Source: Agromyces laixinhei (GTDB taxonomy: Bacteria; Actinomycetota; Actinomycetes; Actinomycetales; Microbacteriaceae). Taken from it: a stretch of 64,000 nucleotides of DNA. The translations under genes were made by a program, and so were the position numbers. Shown here one piece after another: positions 28,526-37,029 of this stretch. Under the pieces are notes generated by a model. That model was not told the DNA's origin. It saw nothing but the letters and a program-made list of their open reading frames with translations, and did not search any database. The DNA lies in NCBI RefSeq assembly GCF_006337065.1, contig NZ_CP040872.1, positions 1,178,001 through 1,242,000 of the forward strand. Direction: 5' to 3'. Position 1 is the stretch's first letter, and each line of letters starts with the position of its first letter.

Positions 28526-29335
28526 TCAGTCGCTCGACTGCGCGATCGCGAGCATGCGCAGAATCTCGAGGTAGAGCCAGATGACCGTGACCATGATGCC
28601 GAAGACACCCGACCACTCGAACTTCTTCGGTGCGCGGTTGCGCACGCCACGCTGGATGAAGTCGAAGTCGAGCACGAGCGAGTACGCCGCCATGATGACG
28701 ACGAGCACGCCGAGGAGCAGGCCGATCGGGATGCCGAAGATCTCTGCCGAGCGCAGGCCGAACGCGTTGTCGGTCACGCCGAAGAGCATGAGGCCGAGGT
28801 TCACGAGCGAGAAGACGCCGTAGCCGACCATGGCGATGAGGAAGATCTTCGTCGCCTTCTTCGATGCGCGGATCTTGCCCGAGGCGAAGAGCGCGAGGGT
28901 GACGCCGACGACGACGAGGGTCGCGATGACGGCCTGCGTCACGATGCCTGGGAACTGCACCTCGTAGAAGGCCGAGATGCCGCCCACGAAGACGCCCTGC
29001 ACGGCCGAGTAGGCGAGCACGAGGGCGGGCGAGGGCGACTTCTTGAAGATGTTGACGAGCGCGAGCACGAAGCCGACGATGCCGGCGCCGATCCAGAGGA
29101 ACGGCATCGACTCGGCGGTGACCCAGCCGAGGGCAGCGCCGACGACGAGGAGACCGAATGCGACGGCCGACTTCTGGATGGTCGTCTCGATCGCCATGGT
29201 CTCGCCCGCGGGCGGGGTGGACGGCTGGTCGTACATCTCTTGCAGCTGCTGTGCGGAGACGTCTTGCGCGGCGGCCACGCCCCCTTGCGCGGAGAACGCG
29301 GAGTTCCGCGAGAAGGCGGGGTTGTCGAGAGCCAT
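28526..29335 (-). CDS. Bax inhibitor-1/YccA family membrane protein
   Basis: A 269-residue integral membrane protein. Residues 1-50 are polar (MALDNPAFSRNSAFSAQGG), followed by seven hydrophobic segments between residues 56 and 265. The family signature LVLDFDFIQRGVRNRAPKKFEWSG-type stretch before the last helix (about residues 222-245) contains the Asp residues that in homologues form a pH-sensitive calcium-leak gate. ATG 29335 follows GAGG. It is a single gene between two convergent or divergent neighbours. Its cellular role in bacteria is unclear. Confidence 0.92.
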   Translation of the reverse strand: MALDNPAFSRNSAFSAQGGVAAAQDVSAQQLQEMYDQPSTPPAGETMAIETTIQKSAVAFGLLVVGAALGWVTAESMPFLWIGAGIVGFVLALVNIFKKSPSPALVLAYSAVQGVFVGGISAFYEVQFPGIVTQAVIATLVVVGVTLALFASGKIRASKKATKIFLIAMVGYGVFSLVNLGLMLFGVTDNAFGLRSAEIFGIPIGLLLGVLVVIMAAYSLVLDFDFIQRGVRNRAPKKFEWSGVFGIMVTVIWLYLEILRMLAIAQSSD

Positions 29336-29443
29336 GGGTTTCCTCTGCTTTCGGCTGTGTGCGGGCTTCCAACCTACCCGAGTTATCCATGACAACGCCG
29401 TGAATTCCCACGGAATTCCCGCGCAGGCATACGCAGTGCTGGT

Positions 29444-29449
29444 TACGCT
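29444..29449 (+). promoter_or_regulatory. -10 hexamer of the 29.4-38.2 kb operon, leaderless start
   Basis: TACGCT lies 6 nt before ATG 29456. It is the only clear promoter seen for the eight-gene operon that follows. Confidence 0.5.
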
Positions 29450-29455
29450 GGGCGG

Positions 29456-30508
29456 ATGCAGCACGACGATGCGCCTCGCCCGCTCGTGATCGGGCACCGC
29501 GGCGCACCCGGGTACCGCCCCGAGCACACGCGATCGGCCTATGAACTGGCGTTCGCCCTCGGTGCCGATGCCGTTGAACCCGATATCGTCGCCACGCGCG
29601 ACGGCGTGCTCGTGCTCCGCCACGAGAACGAGATCTCGGGCACCACCGATGTCGCGGACCGACCCGAGTTCGCCGGTCGGCGCACGACCCGCGAGATCGA
29701 CGGCACCGCGCTCACCGGCTGGTTCACCGAGGACTTCACCTGGGCCGAGCTCGCGACGCTGCGTGCCCGCGAGCGCCTCGGGGCGCTGCGCCGGTCGAGC
29801 GCGAGCTTCGACGGCCGGTTCCCCCTCATCAGGCTCCGCGAACTCTTCGAGATCATCGACATCGCGGCCGACCAGCAGCGCCGGATGCTGCGCATGGTGG
29901 CCGAGTTCAAGCACGCCGCGCACTTCGACGCCCTCGGGTTGCCGCTCGACGAGTTGTTCCGGGCCGAGCTCGAGGCGGCCGGGTGGGGGCGCGGCGACGA
30001 GCGGCTCATCATGGAGGCGTTCGAGCCGACACTGCTCGAGCGACTCGGGGCTCGGGGCATCCGGGGCAAGCGGGTGCTGCTCATCGAGGGATCGGGTGCT
30101 CCGTGGGACCTCGTGCTCGAACAGGGCAAGGCCGCGCCGCGCTACGACTCCTTCGTGACCGAGGCCGGGCTGCTCGGGCTCGCCGGCCGCTTCGACGGAG
30201 TGAGCGTCGGCACGGCGCGGCTCGTCGGCGAGACGAGACGACAGCGAGCGGATGCCGCGGGCGCGCCCCTCAGCGGCGCCGAACTCGTCGATGCCGCGCA
30301 CGCGGCCGACCTCGAGATCTACACCTGGACCCTGCGGCCCGAGAACCGGTTCCTCTCCGGGCGATTCCGGCGCGGCACCGTGCGGGCCGCGTTCGGCGAC
30401 TGGGCGGGCGAGTTCGCCGAGATCATCGGCATGGGGGTCGACGGAGTGTTCGTCGATCACCCCGACCTCGGCGTCGACGTGCGCACGATGCTCTCCGAGG
30501 CTCGCTGA
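29456..30508 (+). CDS. Glycerophosphodiester phosphodiesterase family protein
   Basis: A 350-residue GDPD enzyme that should hydrolyse a glycerophosphodiester or related phospholipid head group. The N-terminus LVIGHRGAPGYRPEHT holds His14-Arg15, followed by Glu41 and Asp43 in AVEPDIVATRDGVLVLRHEN and His56; these are the metal and catalytic residues. The barrel continues to ADLEIYTWTLRPENRF and ends GMGVDGVFVDHPDLGVDV. No signal peptide is seen, so it is cytoplasmic. Only 2 nt separate it from the adenylate-forming gene, so it heads the biosynthetic-looking operon. It may recycle lipid for the pathway or be a bystander. Confidence 0.9.
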   Translation: MQHDDAPRPLVIGHRGAPGYRPEHTRSAYELAFALGADAVEPDIVATRDGVLVLRHENEISGTTDVADRPEFAGRRTTREIDGTALTGWFTEDFTWAELATLRARERLGALRRSSASFDGRFPLIRLRELFEIIDIAADQQRRMLRMVAEFKHAAHFDALGLPLDELFRAELEAAGWGRGDERLIMEAFEPTLLERLGARGIRGKRVLLIEGSGAPWDLVLEQGKAAPRYDSFVTEAGLLGLAGRFDGVSVGTARLVGETRRQRADAAGAPLSGAELVDAAHAADLEIYTWTLRPENRFLSGRFRRGTVRAAFGDWAGEFAEIIGMGVDGVFVDHPDLGVDVRTMLSEAR

Positions 30509-30510
30509 GC

Positions 30511-31908
30511 GTGCCGGAGCAGGACGGCGCCGACACCCGGTGCAGGACGCCACGTGATGCGACGCTGCCGGCGATCGCCGCGGCGCGGTTCGTTCGGGCA
30601 CGGTGGGTCGACCGCATCGGCGGGGCGGCGAGCCTCGAGCGACGGCAGCGCCGCGGTCTCGAACGGCTGTTGCGCGAGCGGATGCCGCGTGCCGCCCACT
30701 ACCGCGGCGGACTCGACCGGCTCGGAGACGCACCCGTCGTCGACAAGGCGACCGTGCTCGCCGACTTCTCCGGCTTCAACGTGCGGGGCATCCCGCTCGA
30801 CACCGCGCTCGCCGAAGCGCGGGCGGCCGAAGCGAGCCGCGATTTCCGCGGCGAGCTGCCGGGCGGTGTGACGGTCGGCCTCTCGAGCGGCACCTCGGGG
30901 CGCCCGGGGGTCTTCCTCGTCGACCCCGCAGAGCGGATGCGCTGGGCGGGCACCGTGCTCGGCCGACTGCTCGACCGGCGGAGTCTCGTCCAGCTGGTGC
31001 AGCCGTGGCTGCCGCCGCTGCGCATCGCCTTCGCGCTGCGCGCGAACTCCAACCTCTACGAGTCGGTCGCGAGCCGTCGCCTGTCATTCGCCTTCGTCGA
31101 TCTCGTCGCGCCGTTCGAACAGATCCGGCAGGGGGTGGCCGGTGCCCGACCCGATGTGCTCGTCGCCCCGTCGAGCCTGCTCGTCGAACTTGCGCGCGCC
31201 GGGCTTCGCGGCGAGCTCGGCATCGAGCCGCGGCTCGTCGTCGCCGTCGCCGAGGTGCTCGACGACGCCGACTCCGAACTCGTCGAATCGGCGTGGGGTG
31301 TACGGCCCCGGCGGGTCTACCAGGCGACCGAGGGGCTGCTGGCCCTCGACTGCGACCGTGGGCGGTTGCACCTGAACGAGCAGAGCATCGTCGTCGAATC
31401 GGAGTGGATCGACGGATCCGAGGTCGTGGGCGGGCGTTTCGTGCCCATCGTCACCGATTTCGATCGCAGCACGCAGCTCATCGTGCGGTACCGACTCGAC
31501 GATGTGCTGCGGATGCCCGCCCGCGGGCAGCGGTGCGGCTGCGGAAATCCCGCCCGAGTGATCGACGCCGTCGAAGGGCGTGCCGACGAGGTCATCGAGG
31601 CATTCGCCCCCGACGGACGGGTCGTGCGCGTCTTTCCCGATGCGGTGCGACGCGCGATGACGACCGCCTCGACGGCGGAATGGGGCATCCGATGGGCGCC
31701 CGATGCGATCGAGGTCGCCATCGATCCGCTCGACCCCGAACACGCGCGCGCGGTTCGCGGCGTGCTCGCCCGACTCTTCGAGACGGTCGGGGCGGTGCTG
31801 CCCGAACTCGACGTCGTGGCGCTCGCGCCGCGGCAGCTCGGCGCGAAGCAGGTGCGCATCGCCCGCGCACATGCCGCGACACAGGAGGAGACCGCCGATG
31901 TCGTCTGA
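30511..31908 (+). CDS. Adenylate-forming enzyme, F390 synthetase/PaaK-like
   Basis: A 465-residue member of the ANL superfamily, of the short PaaK/coenzyme F390 synthetase-related type. Seen motifs: GLSSGTSGRPGVFLVD near residues 123-138 (P-loop), YQATEG at 270 (A5), YRLDDVL at 327 (A7), the Cys-x-Cys-Gly stretch at about 346, GRADEVIEA, and the C-terminal Lys in GAKQVRIAR near 446. It should activate a carboxylic acid as the acyl-AMP, perhaps onward to CoA. GTG 30511 is 2 nt after the GDPD stop and the gene overlaps the following SDR by 11 bp. The acid is unknown; the KAS III-like gene downstream suggests a fatty or aromatic acid. Confidence 0.85.
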   Translation: MPEQDGADTRCRTPRDATLPAIAAARFVRARWVDRIGGAASLERRQRRGLERLLRERMPRAAHYRGGLDRLGDAPVVDKATVLADFSGFNVRGIPLDTALAEARAAEASRDFRGELPGGVTVGLSSGTSGRPGVFLVDPAERMRWAGTVLGRLLDRRSLVQLVQPWLPPLRIAFALRANSNLYESVASRRLSFAFVDLVAPFEQIRQGVAGARPDVLVAPSSLLVELARAGLRGELGIEPRLVVAVAEVLDDADSELVESAWGVRPRRVYQATEGLLALDCDRGRLHLNEQSIVVESEWIDGSEVVGGRFVPIVTDFDRSTQLIVRYRLDDVLRMPARGQRCGCGNPARVIDAVEGRADEVIEAFAPDGRVVRVFPDAVRRAMTTASTAEWGIRWAPDAIEVAIDPLDPEHARAVRGVLARLFETVGAVLPELDVVALAPRQLGAKQVRIARAHAATQEETADVV

Positions 31909-32890
31909 GCCCGTACGGATCCTCGTCACCGGAGCGACCGGGTTCGTCGGCGGTGCACTGCTGCGCGCGCTTCGCTGCCGGCCCGGTGCGGAGGCCCGTG
32001 GCATCGGACGACGACGGGTGCCCGATGGAGATATCGCGAGCATCGACCTCTGCCGACCCGTGACCGCGACGTTCGCGACCGAGTTCCGCCCCGACGTCAT
32101 CGTGCACGCGGCGGCGCGCGCGAGCCAATGGGGCAGCCGCGCGCAGTTCGAAGCCCAGAACGTGGACGCGACCGCGAACGTACTCGACCTCGCGCGGCGC
32201 ACGGGCCTGCCCCGAATCGTGTACGTCTCGTCGAGCTCCGTCTTCTACCGGCCGGCTGATCAGTACGACATCACCGAGGAGACGCCGATCGGGCCCGACT
32301 ACCTGAACGACTACGCGCGCACGAAGCACGCAGGCGAGTTGCTGGTGCGCGAGTACCCGGGCGAGTGGGTGATCGCGCGGCCGCGCGCAGTGTTCGGGCC
32401 CGGCGACACGACCCTGCTGCCGCGGATCATCGCGGCAGCGGCGGCCGGGCGCCTGCCGTTCATCGGCGACGCGGCGGCACCCGCAGTCGGCGATCTCATC
32501 TACATCGACACGCTCGTCGACCAGCTCATCGCAGCAGCGCTGCGGCCGGGGCTCTCCGGCACCTGCGTGAACCTCACGAACGGCGAGCCGGTACCGCTCA
32601 TGCCGACGATCGGGCGGATCCTCGCCGAGCTCGACCTTCCGGCTCCCACCCGGTACATCGGGCGCGGCACGGCGCTCGGACTCGCCGCCGCCGCCGAGAC
32701 CGTGTGGCGCCTCGGCCGTCTTCGCGGCGAACCGCCCCTGACTCGGTACGCGGTCTGGCTGCTCGCCTCCTCGAAGACCTTCGACGTCTCGAACGCCGAG
32801 CGGTTGTTCGGGGCGCCGAGCGTTTCGATGGACGACGCGCTCGCCCGCACGATCGCCGCCGTGCGGAGCGATGCGAGGGCCACCCGATGA
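31898..32890 (+). CDS. NAD(P)-dependent epimerase/dehydratase (3beta-HSD-like SDR)
   Basis: An extended short-chain dehydrogenase of 330 residues. The cofactor motif is TGATGFVGG (Gly12, Gly15, Gly18); VSSSSVFY and the catalytic Tyr139 and Lys143 (YARTK) follow. The stretch ARPRAVFGPGDTTLLPRII and the loop GDAAAPAVGDLIYIDTLVD resemble 3beta-hydroxysteroid dehydrogenase-like enzymes, a group that includes OleD (2-alkyl-3-ketoacid reductase) and HpnA. ATG 31898 has AGGAGGAG 8 nt upstream and overlaps the previous gene. I infer reduction of a beta-keto or sugar intermediate in the operon's pathway; the substrate is open. Confidence 0.87.
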   Translation: MSSEPVRILVTGATGFVGGALLRALRCRPGAEARGIGRRRVPDGDIASIDLCRPVTATFATEFRPDVIVHAAARASQWGSRAQFEAQNVDATANVLDLARRTGLPRIVYVSSSSVFYRPADQYDITEETPIGPDYLNDYARTKHAGELLVREYPGEWVIARPRAVFGPGDTTLLPRIIAAAAAGRLPFIGDAAAPAVGDLIYIDTLVDQLIAAALRPGLSGTCVNLTNGEPVPLMPTIGRILAELDLPAPTRYIGRGTALGLAAAAETVWRLGRLRGEPPLTRYAVWLLASSKTFDVSNAERLFGAPSVSMDDALARTIAAVRSDARATR

Positions 32891-34062
32891 GACGCGCCGA
32901 CCGCTTCGCCGTCGCCGCCGCCGTCGGGTACTCGGCTCTCATGCTCACGAAGGCCGCTGCCGCGGCGCTGGCCGTCGAGCGGCGCCGTGCGCGTCTGCGA
33001 TCGGCCACGGGCGCCGCGGTGGCCCCGTCGGCCGTCACGATCGTGCAGCCGATCCTCTCGGGCGATCCGCAACTCGTCGACACCCTCGCGAACACCCTCG
33101 CGGTCGCGGGTGATTCGCCCGTGCTGTGGCTCGTCGACGCAGCGGACCCCGAGGGGCGTCGCACTGCGGAGGAGGCGGGCTCGCGGCATCCACTCGCCGC
33201 CGTGCGCATCGTCGACTGCCCGCCGTGCCCGCCTCGAGTCGGCCCGAAGACCTTCAAACTGCACCTCGCCGAATCGCTGATCGAGACCGACGCGTTCGCG
33301 GTCGTCGACGACGACACGCGGGTGACGGCCGAGGGCCTCGCGGCGCTCCGCGACGGGCTGCGAATCGCCGAGGTGAGCACCGGGCTCCCCAGCTATGTTC
33401 CGGGCGCCGGCATCTGGTCGCGCCTGCTCGCGCAGTTCGTCAACGACCAGGCCACGCTCTCGTACCTGCCCGCATCGGCGATCGGCGGACCGCGCACCAT
33501 CAACGGCATGACCTGGGCGATGCGACTCGACACGCTCGAGCGGATCGGCGGCTTCTCGCCGTTGCTGCCACTGCTCGCCGACGATCTCGCGGTGGCGACC
33601 CGAGTGCGCGAGACGGGCGGCTCGATCGATCAGAGCGAGGTCGTGCAGTTCGTCTCGACGACCGTCGACGGCGGGCGCCGGTACGGCGATCTCATGCATC
33701 GCTGGATGGTCTTCGCGACGCTCCTGCTCCGTGCCGAGCGCCCGGTGCGGCGTGCGGGCATCGCGGCCGGGTATGCGGTGCCGGCGGTGCTGCTCGGCGC
33801 GCTCGTGGCAGCGAGTGCCGTGCGACCGACGACGGCGCGTGTCACGGCGCTCGCCGGCACCCTGGCACTGCGTTCCGCGATCATCGCAGCCGTGCAGCGC
33901 ATCGTCGCCGGGCGGTTCCGGCACGACCCGGTGCTGTCGCTCGCCGGCGAACTCGTGCTGCCGGTGCAGTTCGGCCGGGCGCTCGCCGACCGTCGCATCG
34001 TGTGGCGGGGCCGGCGATATCTCGTGCATGCCAACGATCGCTTCGAAGAGGCACCGCGATGA
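32887..34062 (+). CDS. Membrane glycosyltransferase, GT21 (ceramide glucosyltransferase)-like
   Basis: A 391-residue membrane-bound GT-A glycosyltransferase. It has an N-terminal hydrophobic segment (about 8-30), a donor-binding acidic cluster AVVDDDTRVT near residue 140, LADDLAVATRVRETGG (second acidic motif), and a DLMHRWMVF stretch matching the (Q/R)xxRW motif. C-terminal helices follow and the end RRIVWRGRRYLVHANDRF is typical of the ceramide glucosyltransferase/HpnI group. It should transfer a sugar to a lipid on the cytoplasmic face. ATGA overlaps join it to both neighbours. Sugar and acceptor are unknown; no ceramide genes are in the window. Confidence 0.85.
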   Translation: MRRADRFAVAAAVGYSALMLTKAAAAALAVERRRARLRSATGAAVAPSAVTIVQPILSGDPQLVDTLANTLAVAGDSPVLWLVDAADPEGRRTAEEAGSRHPLAAVRIVDCPPCPPRVGPKTFKLHLAESLIETDAFAVVDDDTRVTAEGLAALRDGLRIAEVSTGLPSYVPGAGIWSRLLAQFVNDQATLSYLPASAIGGPRTINGMTWAMRLDTLERIGGFSPLLPLLADDLAVATRVRETGGSIDQSEVVQFVSTTVDGGRRYGDLMHRWMVFATLLLRAERPVRRAGIAAGYAVPAVLLGALVAASAVRPTTARVTALAGTLALRSAIIAAVQRIVAGRFRHDPVLSLAGELVLPVQFGRALADRRIVWRGRRYLVHANDRFEEAPR

Positions 34063-34631
34063 CGCTCGGAGTCTGCTTTCTGACCGGCCGCAGCGACCGC
34101 GCGAACTCGGCGCTCTCGCCCGCTCAGCAGGCCTTTCTCGATGGCCTCCCGCTCGCCCCGGAGGAGCGTGTCGGGGTGAATTTCCCCTACTTGCCGGCGA
34201 GCGGACCGTGGCGCCGTACTCCGCTGCCGGTCGCGAGCGCACGAAACGTTCGCGACTACTTCGCGTCGCGGCGACCCGCGTTCGCCCTCATGTACTCCGC
34301 CGCCGTTCGCGCGGTGCTCACGGCGACCGATCGCACCCTCGTGCTCGCCGGGAGCTGCGGGCTCGAGCTCCTCGCGAACCTCGAGCTCGACGACGACGCA
34401 CTCGCCCGGGTGCACGTCGTGGCCTACGGGCCGGTGGCGAGGTCGCTGCCGCGCGCCGCGACGGTCGAGACCGTGACCGGGCGCTCCGACGCGCTGGCCC
34501 GGCGCTCGACCGGTGCCCCCGACCACGAGATCGACGGGCATCATCTCGACTACCTCTCGTCGCCGGAGCTGCGCGCCGTCGTCGTCGCCGCGATCGCGCG
34601 GCTGCGCGCAGAACAGGACGTGCGCCGATGA
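34059..34631 (+). CDS. Small protein, possible reduced alpha/beta-hydrolase
   Basis: A 190-residue protein I do not firmly recognise. No signal peptide or membrane helix. The stretch LVLAGSCGLELLANL near residues 95-109 has the form of a nucleophile elbow (small-x-Ser-x-small) after a hydrophobic strand, and DGHHLDYLSSPELRAVVV near the C-terminus resembles the His loop of alpha/beta-hydrolases; the acid residue and the oxyanion loop at the N-terminus are unclear. It has 4-bp overlaps with the GT21-like gene before it and the GT1-like gene after it, so it belongs to the operon. It could be a thioesterase or hydrolase acting on the pathway's acyl product. Confidence 0.72.
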   Translation: MTLGVCFLTGRSDRANSALSPAQQAFLDGLPLAPEERVGVNFPYLPASGPWRRTPLPVASARNVRDYFASRRPAFALMYSAAVRAVLTATDRTLVLAGSCGLELLANLELDDDALARVHVVAYGPVARSLPRAATVETVTGRSDALARRSTGAPDHEIDGHHLDYLSSPELRAVVVAAIARLRAEQDVRR

Positions 34632-35983
34632 CGGGTCACGTCGAACTCGTGTCACCGCCCTTCGCGGGCCACCTGCACCCGATGCTCGGCATCGGCGCCG
34701 AACTGGTGCGGCGAGGGGTGCCGGTGCGTGTCGTCAGCACCGGATCGGCGCGTGCCGAGATCGAGGCGGCCGGCCTGCCGGCGGTGGCGCTCGAAAGCGC
34801 CGACGATCGGGTGATCGCCGCGATCGTCGACCCGCCCGAGCGCATCGGGGCGAACCCGGTGCGACTGCACCGGCAGTTCCGCGGCACGCTCGGAGTGCTC
34901 GCCACGATCAGCGAGGAACTCGATCGGCGATACCTGGAGGAGCTGCCCGCGATCGTCGTCGCCGATTTCACCCTGCCGGTCGCCGGCATGGCCGCGAGGC
35001 GCCACGGCGCCCGGTGGTTCACCGCGATACCCTCACCCGCCGCGATCGGCTCGGTCGACGGCACCCCGGCGTACTTTGGCGGTTGGTCGCCGCCTCGCGG
35101 GCTCTCAGGCCGGGCGAGGGATGCCGCCGGCCGAGGGGCGGCTCGCGCGTTCAAGCGCGGGGTCTTCGCCATGAACGCGGCACGGCTGCGGGCGCTCGGG
35201 TTCTCGGGGGCGTTCCGGCACGATGGCACCGAGCAGGTCTACTCGCCCGACACCGTGCTCGGTCTCGGGCTCGCGGAACTCGAGCTGCAGCGCACCTGGC
35301 CGCCCGCGATGCGGTTCGTCGGACCGGTGCGCTACACGCCGCCGGGCCGTCCGGGAGCGTGGGGTGCGCCGGCATCCTCAGATCGCGAACCGCACGCCTC
35401 GTCGCCGGATGCCGCGGCGCCGCGCCGACCTCGCGTGCTCGTCTCCTGCGGCACGCACCTGGCGGGCACGAAAGCCGAACTGCTCGAGACCGCCGAGCTG
35501 GTGGCCGAACTCCTGCCCGGGGTGCACCTCGAGATGACGCTCGGCGGAACGCGGGCGAACGGCGGCGGCGACCTGACGCGAGTCCGGCTCCTCGAGTATG
35601 CCGACTACGGCGAACTCGGCGGCTACGATGCGGTCGTCCACCATGGCGGCGCAGGCATCGTGCACGCCGCGCTCGCCGCGGGCCTGCCCGCCGTCGTGGT
35701 TCCCATCGACTACGATCAGCCCGACCTCGCCGCGCGTCTCGTGCACCATGGGCTCGCCGAACGGCTCTCGCCCGCCGAGTTACGGGGGGCTTCCGGAGCA
35801 GCCAGGCTCGCCGCGGCGATCGAACGGGCGCTCGCCCCGGCCGAGGCGCGGCGGCGCGCCCTCGAGCGATTCCGGCTGGCGAGCGGCGAGCACGACGGTG
35901 CGGCGGGGGCCGCTGATCTGATCGAGGAGGCATGGGTGTCGGGAGCGGGAGTCGGCGACGAATCGGGCGGGGTACGCAGATGA
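34628..35983 (+). CDS. Glycosyltransferase, GT1/UGT-like
   Basis: A 451-residue GT-B glycosyltransferase. The N-terminal domain starts HVELVSPPFAGHLHPMLGIGAELVRRG, the acceptor-side motif of UGT/MGT enzymes with the probable catalytic His near residue 15. The C-terminal domain holds VVHHGGAGIVHAALAAGLPAVVVPIDYDQPDLAARL, the donor-nucleotide signature. No signal peptide is present. The middle (about residues 235-265) is a Pro/Ser-rich linker. It is the second sugar transferase of the operon and probably glycosylates a hydroxyl on a small hydrophobic molecule using a UDP- or dTDP-sugar. It overlaps both neighbours by 4 bp. Confidence 0.87.
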   Translation: MTGHVELVSPPFAGHLHPMLGIGAELVRRGVPVRVVSTGSARAEIEAAGLPAVALESADDRVIAAIVDPPERIGANPVRLHRQFRGTLGVLATISEELDRRYLEELPAIVVADFTLPVAGMAARRHGARWFTAIPSPAAIGSVDGTPAYFGGWSPPRGLSGRARDAAGRGAARAFKRGVFAMNAARLRALGFSGAFRHDGTEQVYSPDTVLGLGLAELELQRTWPPAMRFVGPVRYTPPGRPGAWGAPASSDREPHASSPDAAAPRRPRVLVSCGTHLAGTKAELLETAELVAELLPGVHLEMTLGGTRANGGGDLTRVRLLEYADYGELGGYDAVVHHGGAGIVHAALAAGLPAVVVPIDYDQPDLAARLVHHGLAERLSPAELRGASGAARLAAAIERALAPAEARRRALERFRLASGEHDGAAGAADLIEEAWVSGAGVGDESGGVRR

Positions 35984-37029
35984 CGCTCGTGACCGAGCGG
36001 CCGCAGCGAACGGATGCCGCGCGCTGGACGACCTCGGCCCGCATCGCGGGTCTCGGGGTCTACCTGCCTGAGCACTGGCGCTCGACGAGCGAGACCGAAG
36101 CGCGCATCGCCGCTGCGAACCCCGGACTCGGGCTGCCGACCGGCATCATCGCCCGTCTCACCGGCGTGCGCGGCGTGCACGTGCGGCCTGAGGGGTGGCA
36201 GACCTCCGACCTCGCGGTGGCCGCTGCGCGGAAGGCACTCGCCGATGCCCCCGGACCGATCGACCTGCTCGTCTTCGCCTCGGCGAGCCAAGACCTCATC
36301 GAGCCGGCGACCGCGCACATCGTGGCGGCGAAGCTCGGGCTGTCGGCAGCGGTCATGGACGTGAAGAACGCGTGCAACAGCCTGCTCGTCGGCATGCAGG
36401 TCGCCGAGGCGCTCATCGCGACCGGGCAGGCGCGGCGAGCCCTCGTCGTGAGCGGCGAGCAGCCCTCGCACGCGGTGCGCTGGAAGCTCGCCGGCAACGC
36501 GCAGTTCCTGCGCTCCTTCCCCGGCTACACCATGAGCGACGGCGGGGCCGCAGTGGTGCTCGAATCGAGCGAACGATCGGGCGCCGGCATCATCGGCTCC
36601 CGGTTCAGTGCGCACTCGCAGTACTGGGACGTCGGCACGCTGCCGACCGGCGGTTCGATCAACCCGCACGCGGTCGGGGGCAGCTACTTCGACATGGACG
36701 GGCGCGCCCTCGAGCGAGCCTTCCGTCGTGTCGGGCTCGGCATCTTCCATGAGACGCTCGCCGGTGCAGGCCTGCGAACCGGGGATCTCGCGTTCGTCGC
36801 CGTGCATCAGGTCGCGCTGCCGATGCATCGCCGTATCGTCGACCTGCTCGGCGTCGATCCCGCGATCACCGAGGAGACGATCTCGGCGCACGGCAACCTC
36901 GCGAGCGTCTCCCTGCCCGTGCAGCTCGAACGCGCACTCGGACGGGGACGGATCCGATCCGGTGACCTCGTCGCGCTCGTCGGTCTCGCGGGCGGCATCA
37001 GCCTGGGCGTGACGGTGATGAGGTGGTGA
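35980..37029 (+). CDS. 3-oxoacyl-ACP synthase III-like (KAS III/OleA-type) condensing enzyme
   Basis: A 349-residue thiolase-fold enzyme. The catalytic triad is visible: Cys132 in VMDVKNACNSLLVGMQ, His276 in VAVHQVALPMHRRI, and Asn306 in SAHGNLASVSLPVQL. The MSDGGAAVVLE strand is also typical. The housekeeping FabH sits with fabD/acpP in actinobacteria; here it is among glycosyltransferases and a P450, so it is probably a specialised condensing enzyme, as in OleA or secondary-metabolite KAS III. It should form a C-C bond between two acyl thioesters. ATGA overlap upstream; the P450 GTG overlaps its stop. Confidence 0.88.
   Translation: MTLVTERPQRTDAARWTTSARIAGLGVYLPEHWRSTSETEARIAAANPGLGLPTGIIARLTGVRGVHVRPEGWQTSDLAVAAARKALADAPGPIDLLVFASASQDLIEPATAHIVAAKLGLSAAVMDVKNACNSLLVGMQVAEALIATGQARRALVVSGEQPSHAVRWKLAGNAQFLRSFPGYTMSDGGAAVVLESSERSGAGIIGSRFSAHSQYWDVGTLPTGGSINPHAVGGSYFDMDGRALERAFRRVGLGIFHETLAGAGLRTGDLAFVAVHQVALPMHRRIVDLLGVDPAITEETISAHGNLASVSLPVQLERALGRGRIRSGDLVALVGLAGGISLGVTVMRW

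Noticed and set aside
35980..37029. KAS III gene as the housekeeping fabH
   Set aside because: No fabD, acpP or fabF is adjacent and the gene is locked into the glycosyltransferase-P450 operon.
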